Positions 6,633 to 7,077 of a stretch of 7,077 bases of DNA are shown here, one piece after another; position 1 is the stretch's first letter; each line of letters starts with the position of its first letter. The DNA is taken from assembly GCA_018400625.1 (NCBI GenBank), contig JAGYMJ010000490.1:1-7077 (forward strand), written 5' to 3'. The position numbers and the translations under genes are program-made. Under the pieces are notes generated by a model. The model was not told the DNA's origin. It was given only the letters and a program-made list of their open reading frames with translations, and ran no database searches. The stretch comes from Planctomycetota bacterium (GTDB taxonomy: Bacteria; Planctomycetota; Brocadiia; SM23-32).

Positions 6633-6898
6633 AATACGACAGAGAAGAACAGAGCATTCTGGATGCATATGAGAAAGGAGATATCCATGCGCGGCCTCCG
6701 TCCAGGACAGAGATCAACGAAGTGAAAAACGCGGCCAAAAACACATTCCGGAAAGATCAAAGGATCACGATTCGTCTTTATGATCATGATCTAAAAGGGA
6801 TAAAGAAGAAAGCCATGGAAAAAGGCCTTCCCTATCAAACACTCGTTTCCGGTGTGATCCATCAATACGTCGAAGGTGAGTTGGCAGAGAAGAAGTGA
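6629..6898 (+). CDS. CopG/ribbon-helix-helix antitoxin of the BrnT-type pair
   Basis: This 89-residue partner of the upstream toxin should bind and neutralise it and repress the shared promoter. The N-terminal half (1-40) is charged and of low structure. It is followed by the strand RITIRL (45-50), which would lie in the DNA major groove as a dimer, then helix DLKGIKKKAMEKG (54-66) and helix PYQTLVSGVIHQYVEG (68-83), the standard ribbon-helix-helix order. The FRKDQRI lead-in and the LPYQTLVSGVIH stretch are typical of CopG-family antitoxins next to DUF497 toxins. The GTG start overlaps the toxin stop (GTGA at 6629-6632), so translation is coupled, and it has a strong AGGAGG site. No clear terminator follows. 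Confidence 0.85.
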   Translation: MKYDREEQSILDAYEKGDIHARPPSRTEINEVKNAAKNTFRKDQRITIRLYDHDLKGIKKKAMEKGLPYQTLVSGVIHQYVEGELAEKK

Positions 6899-6987
6899 TT
6901 TTCACCTGCCTTGCATTTTGGGCTTGAATTTTACTGAAAAATACAACACGGTCCATAATAAGGTCAATAAGATTATTAGTCGACACG

Positions 6988-7000
6988 TAACAAGTTGTTA
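6988..7000. repeat. Perfect palindrome next to the attachment site
   Basis: TAACAA (6988-6993), one G, then TTGTTA (6995-7000) form perfect 6-bp arms 26 nt before the tRNA fragment. It could be a binding site for a recombination accessory protein or simply an AT-rich palindrome. It has no T-tract and is not a terminator. The 6899-7026 gap shows no gene. Confidence 0.35.
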
Positions 7001-7026
7001 TATTAGGATTAGCGAGATGACGGGTT

Positions 7027-7075
7027 CGGATTCTTAATCCGTGGGTCCGGGGTTCGAGTCCCCGAGGGGGTACCA
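7027..7075 (+). other. tRNA-Lys(CTT) 3' fragment: probable attachment site (att) of an integrated element
   Basis: From 7027 the sequence is the 3' part of a tRNA gene. It shows anticodon stem CGGA/TCCG around the 7-base loop TTCTTAA with anticodon CTT (7033-7035, Lys), the five-base variable loop GGGTC (7043-7047), a perfect T-stem CGGGG/CCCCG around TTCGAGT (7048-7064), acceptor strand AGGGGGT, discriminator A and encoded CCA (7073-7075). The 5' half is missing: no strand complementary to AGGGGGT and no D-arm occurs where it should start, near 7000. The base pair just outside the anticodon stem is also mismatched (T7026 with T7042), which marks the edge of homology. Such 3' tRNA pieces form when a tyrosine-recombinase element integrates in a tRNA gene. 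The element lies to the left and the old chromosome to the right. Confidence 0.72.
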
Positions 7076-7077
7076 CA

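Noticed and set aside
6213..6668. 151-residue minus-strand ORF across the toxin gene
   Set aside because: It covers the well-supported toxin and the divergent promoter region, is hydrophobic low-complexity sequence and has no family match I recognise.
7002..7075. Complete tRNA gene at the right end
   Set aside because: No acceptor 5' strand, no D-arm and a mismatch at the outer anticodon-stem pair; only the 3' part folds.
6765..7076. 103-residue minus-strand ORF beginning MVPPRGLEPRTHGLR
   Set aside because: That start is the reverse translation of a tRNA 3' end, a known source of spurious protein annotations. It confirms the tRNA fragment and is not a gene.

Overview
This window looks like the distal end of a bacterial genomic island (accessory, defence-type DNA) that appears to have been inserted at a tRNA-Lys gene. 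The host cannot be named from the sequence. Gene style (Shine-Dalgarno sites, sigma70-like promoters, type I restriction, BrnT/CopG-type toxin-antitoxin, DUF2283) fits a Gram-negative or environmental bacterium. Base composition is a patchwork: the first 2.58 kb is GC-rich, everything after it is visibly AT-rich, and the last genes are intermediate. The parts were probably assembled from different sources.

Layout. (1) 1-2577: the 3' part of hsdR, the motor/restriction subunit of a type I restriction-modification system. Its N-terminal nuclease domain lies off the left edge. (2) 2603-3355: a broken zone. A DUF262 gene starts 25 nt after hsdR but keeps only about 36 family-like codons. It is interrupted by a 174-bp MITE-like element with 21-bp terminal inverted repeats (19/21 matching) and three internal hairpins. 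On the far side, in the same frame, lies the C-terminal remnant of a different, AT-rich gene. (3) 3593-5767: an intact 724-residue ABC/SMC-like ATPase with a CxxC zinc-hook candidate and a C-terminal R-x3-E...NH signature. I read it as a possible RloC/PrrC-type anticodon-nuclease-like defence protein. Each of the two AT-rich coding segments is followed at once by a copy of the same diverged ~105-bp repeat. (4) 5966-6181 (minus): a DUF2283 small protein with a clear promoter of its own. (5) 6348-6898: a BrnT-family toxin and ribbon-helix-helix antitoxin overlapping by 4 nt, with a promoter that would give an almost leaderless toxin mRNA. (6) 7027-7075: the 3' part of a tRNA-Lys(CTT) gene, from the anticodon stem to CCA, with no 5' half. 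This is what is left at the far end of an element integrated at a tRNA.

How the parts fit: RloC was first described as an ORF linked to hsdR, and PrrC is carried inside a type I RM locus. An hsdR remnant region followed by a zinc-hook ATPase is therefore a coherent defence layout: restriction first, and a suicidal RNA-cleaving backup when restriction fails. The toxin-antitoxin pair and the DUF2283 gene are typical island-stabilising cargo near an attachment site. No integrase, hsdM or hsdS is in the window; they would be expected to the left.
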